NCBI GenBank assembly: GCA_002308935.1
Contig: DBWN01000176.1
Span: forward strand, 1 to 6,183
Direction: 5' to 3'
DNA length: 6,183 nt
From: Bacteroidales bacterium UBA1237
Lineage (GTDB): Bacteria > Bacteroidota > Bacteroidia > Bacteroidales > UBA932
Part shown: positions 1-6,183 of the stretch, one piece after another
Numbering within the stretch: the stretch's first letter is position 1
Layout: each line of letters opens with the position of its first letter
Notes under the pieces: model-generated
Told to the model about the DNA's origin: nothing
The model's input: only the letters and a program-made list of their open reading frames with translations
The model's database searches: none
Translations under genes and position numbers: made by a program

Positions 1-774
1 TGGTTCATATTCAGGTGGTTTTTCCGCAGGGAAGGAATCAGTGAAAGTCTGCTGGACCCGCTTCTTTACACCCTCCTTATAGGAACGATCGTAGGAGCCC
101 GTCTCGGACATTGCCTTTTCTATCAGCCGGATTATTATCTTGGGAGCTGGAAGGGATTCCTGGAGATATTCATGCCGTGGAAGGGTGGTTTGGCCAGCCA
201 TGGAGGAACCATAATGCTGTTTTTCTGTATGCTGTGGTTCGCTAAGCATTATGGCAAGAAAGAGGACTTCGATTTCGTGTGGCTGCTAGACCATCTCTGC
301 ATCGCCGTGGCATTTGCTGCGACATTCATCAGGCTCGGCAACCTTTTCAATTCCGAGATATACGGAGATGTCACAACTCTTCCTTGGGGATTCGTGTTCG
401 GTCTCAGAGGGGAGACAGAGCCCAAGCATCCGACTCAGCTGTACGAAGCGCTCAGCTATCTGATCCTCGGCCTGTTCCTTCTTTGGCTGTATGTGAAGAA
501 ACTCGACCGTGTCAACAGAGGCACGTTCATAGGGATCTTCTTCATTGTTTGTTTCGGGATGAGGTTCCTCATAGAATTCATCAAGGAACCCCAGGTTGAT
601 TTCGAGCAGAATATGGTCCTTAACATGGGTCAGCTTCTGAGTATCCCGTTCGTCCTTCTCGGAATAGGTTTCCTTGTGTATGCTTTCAAGATGAAACAGC
701 CTGCTATGGCGGTTCATCCTCAGAAGGTCAAGGTCAAGGAGGAAACCCATTACGCCAAACCCACGGGCAGATAA
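1..774 (+). CDS. lgt: Prolipoprotein diacylglyceryl transferase, 5'-truncated by the window edge
   Basis: Lgt is an inner-membrane enzyme. It transfers diacylglycerol from phosphatidylglycerol to the lipobox cysteine of prolipoproteins, the first step of lipoprotein maturation. The reading frame is open from base 1 and gives 257 residues before the TAA, so roughly the first 20-40 residues lie outside the window. An internal ATG at 172 is not the real start, because the conserved GARLGHCLFYQPDYYL stretch lies upstream of it. Visible family landmarks are the GGLASHGG motif (His codon at 199), the signature RLGNLFNSEIYG (Arg codon at 331, Asn at 340), HPTQLYEA (His at 427), and RFLIE near the C-terminus (Arg at 562, Glu at 574). 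The last pair has the spacing of E. coli R239/E243. Several hydrophobic segments fit a polytopic protein. The final ~25 residues form a Lys-rich, probably cytoplasmic tail. The next gene starts 1 bp after the stop. Confidence 0.96.
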   Translation, partial: WFIFRWFFRREGISESLLDPLLYTLLIGTIVGARLGHCLFYQPDYYLGSWKGFLEIFMPWKGGLASHGGTIMLFFCMLWFAKHYGKKEDFDFVWLLDHLCIAVAFAATFIRLGNLFNSEIYGDVTTLPWGFVFGLRGETEPKHPTQLYEALSYLILGLFLLWLYVKKLDRVNRGTFIGIFFIVCFGMRFLIEFIKEPQVDFEQNMVLNMGQLLSIPFVLLGIGFLVYAFKMKQPAMAVHPQKVKVKEETHYAKPTGR

Positions 775-775
775 C

Positions 776-1612
776 ATGTCCATTCGCCCGGATCATTCCT
801 TATACGATGAGAATTCAGCCAAGGTGGCCGGCCGCAAGGTCAGGGCCATCTTCTTTGACATTGACGGAACGCTCGTACCGATCGGACAGAAGGAGATGTC
901 CAGTGAAGTATACTCTGTTCTGGAGGATCTTCAACGTCGCGGAATCAAGCTTTTCATATCAAGCGGAAGAGGGCGCAGCTTCATAAAGAATATCCGGAAC
1001 TTCCCATTTGACGGGTTCATCACCATGAACGGCGCTCTACTTACTGTGGGAGAGGAGGTCGTGTTCAAATGTTCCATTGGAAAAGATTACGCCAAAGAGA
1101 TTGCACGAACATGTCAGGAGAATACCCTGCCATGCGTGGCTTTCCTTTCCGACAGGGTGGGGATCAATCTGCAGAGCGACAGGACGGCTTTTGTCAATCA
1201 TCTTATCAACGTGGGCCCGTTCCCTCTTGTGGATATTGAGGAGACGGTTTCCGCCAACGATATTTATCAGTTCACCCTTTATCTTTCTGAAGAGGAAGTG
1301 AATTCTTATTTCGGGGACGGGTTCCCCGGAACCTCTTGGCCCAGATGGCATCCTGCGATAGTTGATGTTACGCCTGAGGGCATTTCCAAGGGAACCACAC
1401 TTGAGGCGGCTGCCCGGCATCTTGGGATAGGAATAGAGCAGACCATGGCTTTCGGGGATGCCGGCAATGACATAAGCATGATAAAAAGCGCAGGAATCGG
1501 TATCGCCATGGGGAATTCCACCAAGGAAGTCAAGGATGCGGCCGATTATGTCACCCTCAATGACACCGATGGAGGAATAGCTGCTGCATTGTCATATTTC
1601 GGACTGATATAA
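776..1612 (+). CDS. Cof-type HAD-IIB family phosphatase
   Basis: This is a 278-residue cytoplasmic, probably Mg2+-dependent phosphohydrolase of the Cof/YbiV-like HAD subfamily IIB. Members typically dephosphorylate sugar phosphates or other small phosphometabolites; the substrate cannot be told from sequence. All four HAD motifs are visible. Motif I is FFDIDGTL, with nucleophile D28 and acid/base D30. Motif II is FISSGRG (S63). Motif III is K205 in GISKGTTLEAAARHLGI. Motif IV is FGDAGNDISMI (D228, N231, D232), followed by the typical IAMGNS. The region between motifs II and III (about residues 85-190) is the C2B cap. The start at 776 leaves about 20 residues before the core; a GTG at 824 (residue 17) would give a more typical N-terminus. 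There is no strong ribosome-binding site directly upstream, and the 1-bp gap after lgt suggests coupled translation. The last gene of the lgt transcript appears to be this one, because a 187-bp AT-rich gap follows. Confidence 0.93.
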   Translation: MSIRPDHSLYDENSAKVAGRKVRAIFFDIDGTLVPIGQKEMSSEVYSVLEDLQRRGIKLFISSGRGRSFIKNIRNFPFDGFITMNGALLTVGEEVVFKCSIGKDYAKEIARTCQENTLPCVAFLSDRVGINLQSDRTAFVNHLINVGPFPLVDIEETVSANDIYQFTLYLSEEEVNSYFGDGFPGTSWPRWHPAIVDVTPEGISKGTTLEAAARHLGIGIEQTMAFGDAGNDISMIKSAGIGIAMGNSTKEVKDAADYVTLNDTDGGIAAALSYFGLI

Positions 1613-1632
1613 GCTTTGAAAAAGGATTATTT

Positions 1633-1659
1633 GGAAACTTGGAAATTTTTATAGTTTCC
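1633..1659 (+). terminator. Weak hairpin after the HAD gene, possible terminator
   Basis: The arms GGAAACT (1633-1639) and AGTTTCC (1653-1659) are perfect reverse complements around a 13-nt AT-rich loop, starting 20 bp after the HAD stop. The position suits the end of the lgt-HAD transcript. The stem is short, only 3 of 7 pairs are G-C, and no clean run of T follows, so it is not a textbook intrinsic terminator. It could be chance in AT-rich DNA. Confidence 0.3.
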
Positions 1660-1666
1660 TAGTTTA

Positions 1667-1679
1667 TCGTTTTAAACGA
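1667..1679. repeat. Short perfect palindrome in the intergenic region
   Basis: TCGTTT (1667-1672) and AAACGA (1674-1679) form a perfect inverted repeat around one central base. It lies 8 bp after the hairpin at 1633-1659 and about 85 bp upstream of the -7 element of the tetR promoter. It could be an upstream regulator-binding site or part of the 3' end of the lgt-HAD transcript. The sequence does not match the palindrome at 1778-1796, so the same protein need not bind both. Confidence 0.35.
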
Positions 1680-1735
1680 ATGAAATACAAATCATTACAT
1701 TTTTATCTCTTTGTCGTCATTCCAAAATTCTTTAA

Positions 1736-1772
1736 TTTTTTATTTAAATCCGCTTGTTTTGCACTACTTTTG
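1736..1772 (+). promoter_or_regulatory. Bacteroidota-type promoter of the tetR-efflux operon
   Basis: TACTTTTG at 1765-1772 matches the Bacteroidota primary-sigma -7 consensus TAnnTTTG exactly. The expected -33 position, about 20 bp upstream, holds only a T-rich stretch (about 1736-1745) with no clear TTG, so that element is weak. Transcription would begin within about 5-10 bases after the -7 box. That gives a leader of only ~20 nt before the ATG at 1800. I see no other match to this consensus in the gaps between the downstream efflux genes. Confidence 0.6.
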
Positions 1773-1777
1773 CAGTC

Positions 1778-1796
1778 CTATAATTCCGATTTATAG
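1778..1796. promoter_or_regulatory. Candidate TetR-family operator overlapping the transcription start
   Basis: The 19-bp sequence CTATAATTCCGATTTATAG is a near-perfect palindrome. The six-base outer arms CTATAA and TTATAG are exact reverse complements, and the inner TC/GA pairs also match around central C1787. The only mismatched pair is 1784/1790. It begins 5 bp after the -7 box and ends 3 bp before the tetR start codon. A bound dimer there would block initiation. The length, symmetry and position are those usual for operators of autoregulating TetR proteins. Binding is inferred, not shown. Confidence 0.55.
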
Positions 1797-1799
1797 AAT

Positions 1800-2435
1800 A
1801 TGCAAGACACGAAATCACTGATTCTTTCAGAAGCGGAGACCCTTTTCGGGAAGAAAGGGATCAGGGAAACTTCCATTGATGACATATGCCACCAGGTAGG
1901 CATTTCCAAGAGGACCTTTTACCAGTACTACCGGCAAAAGGAGGACCTCATTGCGGATTTCATTTCCATCGGGATGGACAAGATCCAGCAGGATCTGGAT
2001 TCCTTCATTTCGCAGCGCGAGCCTGTCGAAATCCTTCTTTCACTATCCTCCCAGGCGGCGAAGAAGGTCCTGTTCAATCCACCGCCGGCATTCGTCGAAG
2101 AAATCAAAAAGTACTACTACCAGATTTTCGTCAAGGCTTCAAAGGACCGTTCGCGTTTCGTCAAGGATTCCCTTCTTGATTTTCTGCAGAAAGGGATCGA
2201 TTCAGGGCAGTTCCGCTCTGATTTGGATGTTCCCGCTGTGCTCAAGATGTTGATGCTTTCCCATAAAGGCGTTTCCGACTATTATTACAAGGATGATTAT
2301 ATAAGCTCTGGGAAAAAGATTTCAATGAAGGCCATGGCTTCCGCTTATGGGGACATGGTCAACCATCTGCTGCTTTCCCCCGCAGGATGGGAAAAGTACG
2401 ATTCCTTGAAATGCGATCAGGCGGACGGACAGTAA
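1800..2435 (+). CDS. TetR/AcrR-family transcriptional regulator
   Basis: This is a 211-residue dimeric DNA-binding repressor, the usual length for the family. The N-terminal TetR_N domain spans about residues 1-52. It has the classic pattern ILSEAETLFGKKGIRETSIDDI, then the helix-turn-helix ending VGISKRTFYQYYRQKEDL (helices about residues 24-43). The rest is the ligand-binding and dimerisation domain, which diverges too much to predict the inducer. It carries two tyrosine clusters, KYYYQ (104-108) and DYYYKDDY (160-167), that could contribute to an aromatic pocket; this is inference. The ATG at 1800 is right because the TetR_N pattern begins within a few residues of it. No Shine-Dalgarno is seen. 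The gene heads a run of efflux genes on the same strand and follows a promoter and palindrome, so it most likely represses itself and the pump operon. Confidence 0.93.
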   Translation: MQDTKSLILSEAETLFGKKGIRETSIDDICHQVGISKRTFYQYYRQKEDLIADFISIGMDKIQQDLDSFISQREPVEILLSLSSQAAKKVLFNPPPAFVEEIKKYYYQIFVKASKDRSRFVKDSLLDFLQKGIDSGQFRSDLDVPAVLKMLMLSHKGVSDYYYKDDYISSGKKISMKAMASAYGDMVNHLLLSPAGWEKYDSLKCDQADGQ

Positions 2436-2461
2436 CGATTATAAATTCAGTCATCATACAT

Positions 2462-4003
2462 ATGATAAAAAAGATTCAAGTCATTCTATTGACAACAGTT
2501 TTTTCCACACTCTGCCTCAATTCCATGGCGCAGTATGTGGACGGAGCATCTTCCGCAGGATATGACGACCCCGACAAGGTGGTCCTGACCCTGGAAGACG
2601 CCCTAAAGATCGCCCTCAGCGAAAATGTCGCCGTAAAGGTCGCTGATATGGAGATCCAAAGAAGCGAATATTCGAAGAAAGGAACTTACGCATCACTTTT
2701 CCCCCAAGTAAGCGGTTCCGGTTCATATCAGAGGACCATCAAAAAACAGGTCATGTATATGGGCGGAGACGATGATGAAGAAGGCGGTGGCGGAATGGCC
2801 AGCATGTTCACCAGCGCCCTTGCCCCTCTTTTCGAGGCCGTTGCAAAAATGGCCGCCCAGATGGGTATCGACTTTGATCCTACTGCATCCGGTGGCTCAA
2901 GCCAGCAGTCTTCAGGTGACGGCGGTATCGCTGTCGGACGTTGGAACACTTTCAATGCTGGTATCAATGCCTCCATGCCTCTTGTAAACGTTCAGTTGTG
3001 GAAGAGCATCGAAATATCCGGACTTTCGGTTGACCTCGCTGTAGAGCAGGCCCGTTCTTCACGCCTCGACATGGTGACTCAGGTCAAGCAGGCTTTCTAT
3101 GCCGCGCTTCTTGCCAAGGAAGCGTTCGAGGTCTACAAGAGCGTCTATGAGAACGCTGTTGAGAATCTGGCCCTTACAGAGAAGAAGTACAAAGCCGAAA
3201 AGGCTTCCGAGCTTGATTATACCCGTTCGAAAGTCAATGTAGCCAACGCCATTCCCAATGTTTACCAGGCTGAAAGCCAGATTATGCTTGCCCTTTGGCA
3301 GCTTAAGGCCGTGATGGGTGTTGACCTTGACATGAACATTGATGTCGCCGGCTCACTTATGGATTACTCTGACACCATGTTCCGTTCCATCATGGAAGGC
3401 GGAGACGCCGAGCTCGACCACAACACGACCATGCGTCAGTTGGCTCTCCAGGCCGAACAGCTCTCCGAGACAATCAAACTTCAGAGGTATGCGATGCTTC
3501 CCTCCCTGTCGCTTGGTTTCGCGTACAGTTTCAACGCGATGACAAATGACTTCAAGTTCAGTGAGTACAAGTGGACGCCTTATTCATATGTGGGGCTTTC
3601 ACTTTCCATTCCTATCTTCTCCGGCGGAAAAAATATCTATAATGTCCGTCAGGCCAAGATCCAGGCTCAGGAACTTGATCTCCAGAGGATAAACACCGAA
3701 CGTCAGCTCAAGATCGCGATCCGTCAGTATCTCAACACGATGGAGTCCAACATGAAGAGTTTCGATTCAGCGAAAGAAGCTGTAGGAATGGCACAAAAGG
3801 CTTATGACATTTCAGCCAAGTCTTATGATCTGGGGAAGAGCACGATCACTGACCTGAATGACGCTCAGCTTGCGCTTACCCAATCAAAACTCGCCCAGAC
3901 CCAGGCCGTGTACAATTTCATGGTGGCGAAGTCCAACCTCGAGCAGACCCTCGGAGAGGATTTCCTGGACGGGAACGGGAACGTTGACCTGGACAACATG
4001 TAA
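2462..4003 (+). CDS. TolC-like outer-membrane efflux channel (OEP family)
   Basis: This is a 513-residue outer-membrane channel of a tripartite efflux system. It would trimerise into a beta-barrel plus periplasmic alpha-helical tunnel that docks on the adaptor encoded next. I chose the ATG at 2462 because it yields a Sec signal peptide (MIKKIQ, then a hydrophobic core, then SMA|Q with cleavage near residue 23). An in-frame ATG at 2387 would overlap tetR by 49 bp and bury the signal. Two OEP repeats are visible. Each has a helix pair rich in Ala, Gln and Lys and a beta pair: the first around residues 80-175, the second from MLPSLSLGFAYSF to LSIPIFSGG (about 345-390). The C-terminal helix SYDLGKSTITDLNDAQLALTQSKLAQTQAVYNF is typical. 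Mature residues begin QYVDG, followed by the usual LTLEDALKIALSEN. The odd feature is a ~55-residue low-complexity insertion (residues 101-155) in the first beta pair. The gap to tetR is 26 bp. Confidence 0.93.
   Translation: MIKKIQVILLTTVFSTLCLNSMAQYVDGASSAGYDDPDKVVLTLEDALKIALSENVAVKVADMEIQRSEYSKKGTYASLFPQVSGSGSYQRTIKKQVMYMGGDDDEEGGGGMASMFTSALAPLFEAVAKMAAQMGIDFDPTASGGSSQQSSGDGGIAVGRWNTFNAGINASMPLVNVQLWKSIEISGLSVDLAVEQARSSRLDMVTQVKQAFYAALLAKEAFEVYKSVYENAVENLALTEKKYKAEKASELDYTRSKVNVANAIPNVYQAESQIMLALWQLKAVMGVDLDMNIDVAGSLMDYSDTMFRSIMEGGDAELDHNTTMRQLALQAEQLSETIKLQRYAMLPSLSLGFAYSFNAMTNDFKFSEYKWTPYSYVGLSLSIPIFSGGKNIYNVRQAKIQAQELDLQRINTERQLKIAIRQYLNTMESNMKSFDSAKEAVGMAQKAYDISAKSYDLGKSTITDLNDAQLALTQSKLAQTQAVYNFMVAKSNLEQTLGEDFLDGNGNVDLDNM
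2762..2926 (+). other. Low-complexity insertion in the first surface loop of the TolC-like protein
   Basis: Residues 101-155 of the channel run from an acidic/glycine patch (GGDDDEEGGGG), through a Met/Ala-rich, possibly amphipathic helix (about 112-136), to a Gly/Ser/Gln-rich tail ending SGDGG. The insertion lies between the two predicted beta strands of the first OEP repeat. In TolC topology that turn faces outside the cell. The matching turn in the second repeat (near residues 357-372) is short and ordinary. The reading frame is intact and codon use is like the flanks, so it is not a frameshift. Loop assignment is by analogy with TolC. Confidence 0.6.
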
Positions 4004-4039
4004 AACAAAGACCAAAATCGATAAAAACGGAAATCATAT

Positions 4040-5086
4040 ATGAAAACAGCGTTCAAAACAATTATTGTGGCCGCATCGGCCTTGATCCTTGCAGGTTGCG
4101 GAAACAAAGGCGGAAACACTTCATCCGCTCCCGCTTCTCCCGCCGGTATGCCTATGGCAAATGCGACCCCCAAAGTCACTGTAGCGACAGCTCTGAAGAA
4201 GGTCGTCCCTCAGACGGAGACTTATTCCACTACAGTTGAAGCGTTTGCCACGAACAATATAGCTCCTCAGAGCGGTTCCAGGATCCAAAAGATCAATGTG
4301 GAAGTCGGTGACTTCGTTTCAAAGGGTCAGGTCTTGGCAGAGATGGACAGGCTTCAGCTCGAGCAGTCCAGGCTTGCACTCGTCAACGATTCAACGGAAC
4401 TTAGCCGTTACCGTGGTCTTTACGAGGAAGGCGGAGTGGCCAAGTCCGATCTCGAGGCTCTGGAACTCAATTACAATGTCCGTAAATCCACTTATCAGAA
4501 CCTTCTTGAGAACACTATTCTCCGTGCTCCCATAAGCGGTGTGATCACTGCCCGTAATTATGACAAAGGCGACATGTACACCATGAGCCAGCCTATATAT
4601 GTCCTTCAGCAGATCACTCCCGTAAAGCTTCTGGTCGGAATCTCGGAGTCTGATTACACGAAGGTCAAGAAGGGTGACGTCGTCCAGATTACTGCGGACG
4701 CACTTCCCGGAAAGGAGTTCAGCGGCAGGGTCAACAGGATCTATCCCACTGTGAACGCCATGACGCATACTGTCAATGTAGAGGTGCTCGTCACCAACAA
4801 TGACCGCCAGCTCCGTCCCGGCATGTATGCCAAGGCCCTTGTGAACTTCGAGTCCAATTACTCAGTGACCGTTCCTGAAGGCGCTGTCGCCAAGCAGCAG
4901 GGTTCCGGACAGAGGGTAGTGTATGTCCTTCGCGGCGATGATACCGTCGAGATCAGGATGGTCACCCTCGGACGCCATTTCGGAAACGAGTACGAGATAC
5001 TGTCGGGCGTTTCCGAAGGTGAGACCGTCATAACCAAGGGACAGACTTCCCTCAAGGGTGGCGACAAAGTCGAGGTCGTTGAATAG
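4040..5086 (+). CDS. RND efflux membrane-fusion (periplasmic adaptor) lipoprotein
   Basis: This 348-residue HlyD/AcrA-type adaptor links the RND pump to the outer-membrane channel. The N-terminus is a lipoprotein signal peptide with lipobox L17-A18-G19-C20. It is followed by a Gly/Ser/Pro/Ala-rich linker (about 21-50) and no acidic cluster next to the cysteine, so surface export is not suggested. Domains in order are: the first half of the barrel-sandwich (lipoyl-like) domain, ending VEVGDFVSKGQVLAEMD (87-103); a short alpha-hairpin (about 104-152); the second lipoyl half with RAPISGVI (162-169); a beta-barrel (about 196-273, ending LRPGMYAKALV); and a membrane-proximal domain to the C-terminus (VPEGAV...VTLG...GVSEGETVITKG). 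The hairpin is at the short end for the family. Start choice is fixed by the signal peptide; A-rich sequence precedes it without a clear Shine-Dalgarno. It sits 36 bp after the channel gene and 30 bp before the pump gene, so it is cotranscribed with both. Confidence 0.95.
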   Translation: MKTAFKTIIVAASALILAGCGNKGGNTSSAPASPAGMPMANATPKVTVATALKKVVPQTETYSTTVEAFATNNIAPQSGSRIQKINVEVGDFVSKGQVLAEMDRLQLEQSRLALVNDSTELSRYRGLYEEGGVAKSDLEALELNYNVRKSTYQNLLENTILRAPISGVITARNYDKGDMYTMSQPIYVLQQITPVKLLVGISESDYTKVKKGDVVQITADALPGKEFSGRVNRIYPTVNAMTHTVNVEVLVTNNDRQLRPGMYAKALVNFESNYSVTVPEGAVAKQQGSGQRVVYVLRGDDTVEIRMVTLGRHFGNEYEILSGVSEGETVITKGQTSLKGGDKVEVVE

Positions 5087-5116
5087 TTGTTGAACTTTAT
5101 CTGAAAGACTTACGTT

Positions 5117-6183
5117 ATGAGCATATACAGGACAGCGGTCAATAATCCGGTGACGACGGCCCTCATTTTCGTGGCCTTCGCCATTTTCGGAATATTCTCG
5201 CTGATGAATACGTCCATAGCCCTGTTCCCGGACTTTGACGCGAACGTCATCATGGTGATGAGTTCCTATCCGGGTGCGAGCGCGCAGGACATAGAAACGA
5301 ACGTTACAAAGGTTCTGGAGAACTCCCTTAACGGAGTGAGCAACCTGAAAGACCTTTCTTCCACTTCAAGGGAGAACCTCTCGATGCTTACTCTGGAGTT
5401 CAAGTACGGAATCGATATCGATGACGCCACGAACGATGTGCGTGACAAACTGGACATGGTGAGTCAGGCGCTGCCTGACGGGGCTTCAACCCCTACAATT
5501 TTCAAGTTCAGCGCCGACGATATGCCGGTAATGATACTCTCGGCAACCGCCGAAGAGAGCCTTTCCGGTCTGGACAGGATACTTGACGACAGGGTCACAA
5601 CGCCGCTGGCCAGGGTATCTGGTGTCGGTACTGTCTCCGTGTCAGGTGCTCCCACCAGGGAAATCCAGGTTTACTGCGATCCTGACAAGCTCCAGGCTTA
5701 CGGACTTACGATTGCCGGAATCTCTCAGGTGATCGCCTATGAGAACAGGAACGTCCCTTCCGGAAACATAGATATCGGAAACGAGACTATCAACCTGCGC
5801 GTCCAGAAGGAATTCAAGGACCCTTCCGAACTTCTTGACATCATCGTCGGATACAGAGGATTCAACGCCGTTTACCTGAAGGATGTGGCGACAGTGATTG
5901 ACGGACAGGCGGAGAAGGAGATGGAGTCTTACACCAACGGTGAAAGGGCTGCCACCATCGCTATCCAGAAGCAGTCCGGTGCCAATACCGTCAACGTCAT
6001 CAGGGACATCAAGGAGCAGCTGGTCCAGATAGAGAAGGACCTTCCTTCAGACATCAAGATAACGACTGTTGTCGACTCCTCGGAGAACATCATCAACACC
6101 ATCAACACCTTGAAGGAGACCATCATGATCACCTTCCTCGTAGTCATGCTCGTGGTTTTCGTGTTCCTGGGAAGATGGAGGGC
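5117..6183 (+). CDS. RND efflux pump permease (AcrB/HAE1-like), 3'-truncated by the window edge
   Basis: This encodes the inner-membrane, proton-driven pump of the tripartite system. Only the first 355 codons plus two bases are present; the frame is open to the window end. The family is usually about 1,000-1,050 residues. The N-terminus MSIYRTAVNNPVTTALIF leads into transmembrane segment 1 (about 12-30). LFPDFDANVIMVMSSYPGASAQDIE follows, the counterpart of the AcrB stretch QYPDIAPPTVTVSANYPGADAQ. Next come the periplasmic porter subdomains, including RVSGVGTVSVSGAPTREIQVYCDPDKLQAYGLT, the typical PN1-PN2 pattern. The last visible part, IMITFLVVMLVVFVFLGRWR, is transmembrane segment 2. The proton-relay residues in TM4 and TM10 lie outside the window, so function and subclass (drug or metal) cannot be confirmed. 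The ATG at 5117 matches the family start exactly, 30 bp after the adaptor stop. Confidence 0.95.
   Translation, partial: MSIYRTAVNNPVTTALIFVAFAIFGIFSLMNTSIALFPDFDANVIMVMSSYPGASAQDIETNVTKVLENSLNGVSNLKDLSSTSRENLSMLTLEFKYGIDIDDATNDVRDKLDMVSQALPDGASTPTIFKFSADDMPVMILSATAEESLSGLDRILDDRVTTPLARVSGVGTVSVSGAPTREIQVYCDPDKLQAYGLTIAGISQVIAYENRNVPSGNIDIGNETINLRVQKEFKDPSELLDIIVGYRGFNAVYLKDVATVIDGQAEKEMESYTNGERAATIAIQKQSGANTVNVIRDIKEQLVQIEKDLPSDIKITTVVDSSENIINTINTLKETIMITFLVVMLVVFVFLGRWR

Noticed and set aside
172..774. Lgt starting at the ATG at 172
   Set aside because: Conserved Lgt sequence continues upstream in the same frame to base 1, so the gene is simply cut by the window edge.
286..783. 165-codon open frame on the minus strand across lgt
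   Set aside because: It lies entirely opposite the well-supported lgt frame with its conserved Lgt motifs, and its translation shows no recognisable domain.
2387..2461. Upstream in-frame ATG that would lengthen the TolC-like protein by 25 residues
   Set aside because: It would overlap tetR by 49 bp and place a non-hydrophobic segment ahead of an otherwise clean signal peptide starting at 2462.
4004..4039. Possible internal promoter or terminator between the channel and adaptor genes
   Set aside because: The 36-bp gap is A-rich but has no TAnnTTTG element and no hairpin with a T run.
1..4099. Functional link between lgt and the lipoprotein adaptor downstream
   Set aside because: Lgt would modify the adaptor's lipobox cysteine, but it does so for all lipoproteins. 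A separate promoter and gap divide the two operons, so the proximity is probably incidental.
4140..4165. Met-Pro-Met stretch in the adaptor linker, read with the Met-rich channel loop as a sign of copper/silver efflux
   Set aside because: The Met residues are few, and no His/Cys metal motif is seen. The visible pump segment resembles AcrB-type drug pumps, and the diagnostic metal-site region lies outside the window.

Overview
The window looks like a chromosomal stretch from a member of the Bacteroidota, probably the Bacteroidales. The signs are a TAnnTTTG-type -7 promoter element, start codons preceded by A-rich sequence instead of a clear Shine-Dalgarno, a Bacteroidota-style Lgt, and the efflux gene order tetR-tolC-MFP-RND. 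This placement is inferred from sequence style and was not searched. All six genes lie on the + strand, and the first and last are cut by the window edges.

Region 1 (1-1612) holds the 3' part of lgt, the prolipoprotein diacylglyceryl transferase. One base after its stop comes a Cof-type HAD phosphatase, so the two are very likely cotranscribed. Region 2 (1613-1799) is the only sizeable non-coding stretch (187 bp) and is AT-rich. It contains a weak terminator-like hairpin, a short perfect palindrome, a Bacteroidota -7 element, and a 19-bp near-perfect palindrome between that element and the next start codon. That last palindrome is a strong candidate operator for the adjacent TetR regulator.

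Region 3 (1800-6183) is a tripartite drug/solute efflux operon. It encodes a TetR/AcrR-family repressor, a TolC-like outer-membrane channel, a lipoprotein membrane-fusion (periplasmic adaptor) protein, and the first ~355 residues of an AcrB-type RND inner-membrane pump. Gaps between these genes are 26, 36 and 30 bp, and I see no internal promoter or terminator. The likely logic is that the repressor sits on its own promoter and controls the whole operon. When its ligand binds, the pump, adaptor and channel are made together and span the cell envelope. The substrate cannot be read from this window.

No mobile element, CRISPR array, tRNA or rRNA was seen. I found no clearly new system. The two observations most worth following are the candidate TetR operator and a ~55-residue acidic/glycine/methionine-rich insertion in what should be the first surface loop of the TolC-like channel.
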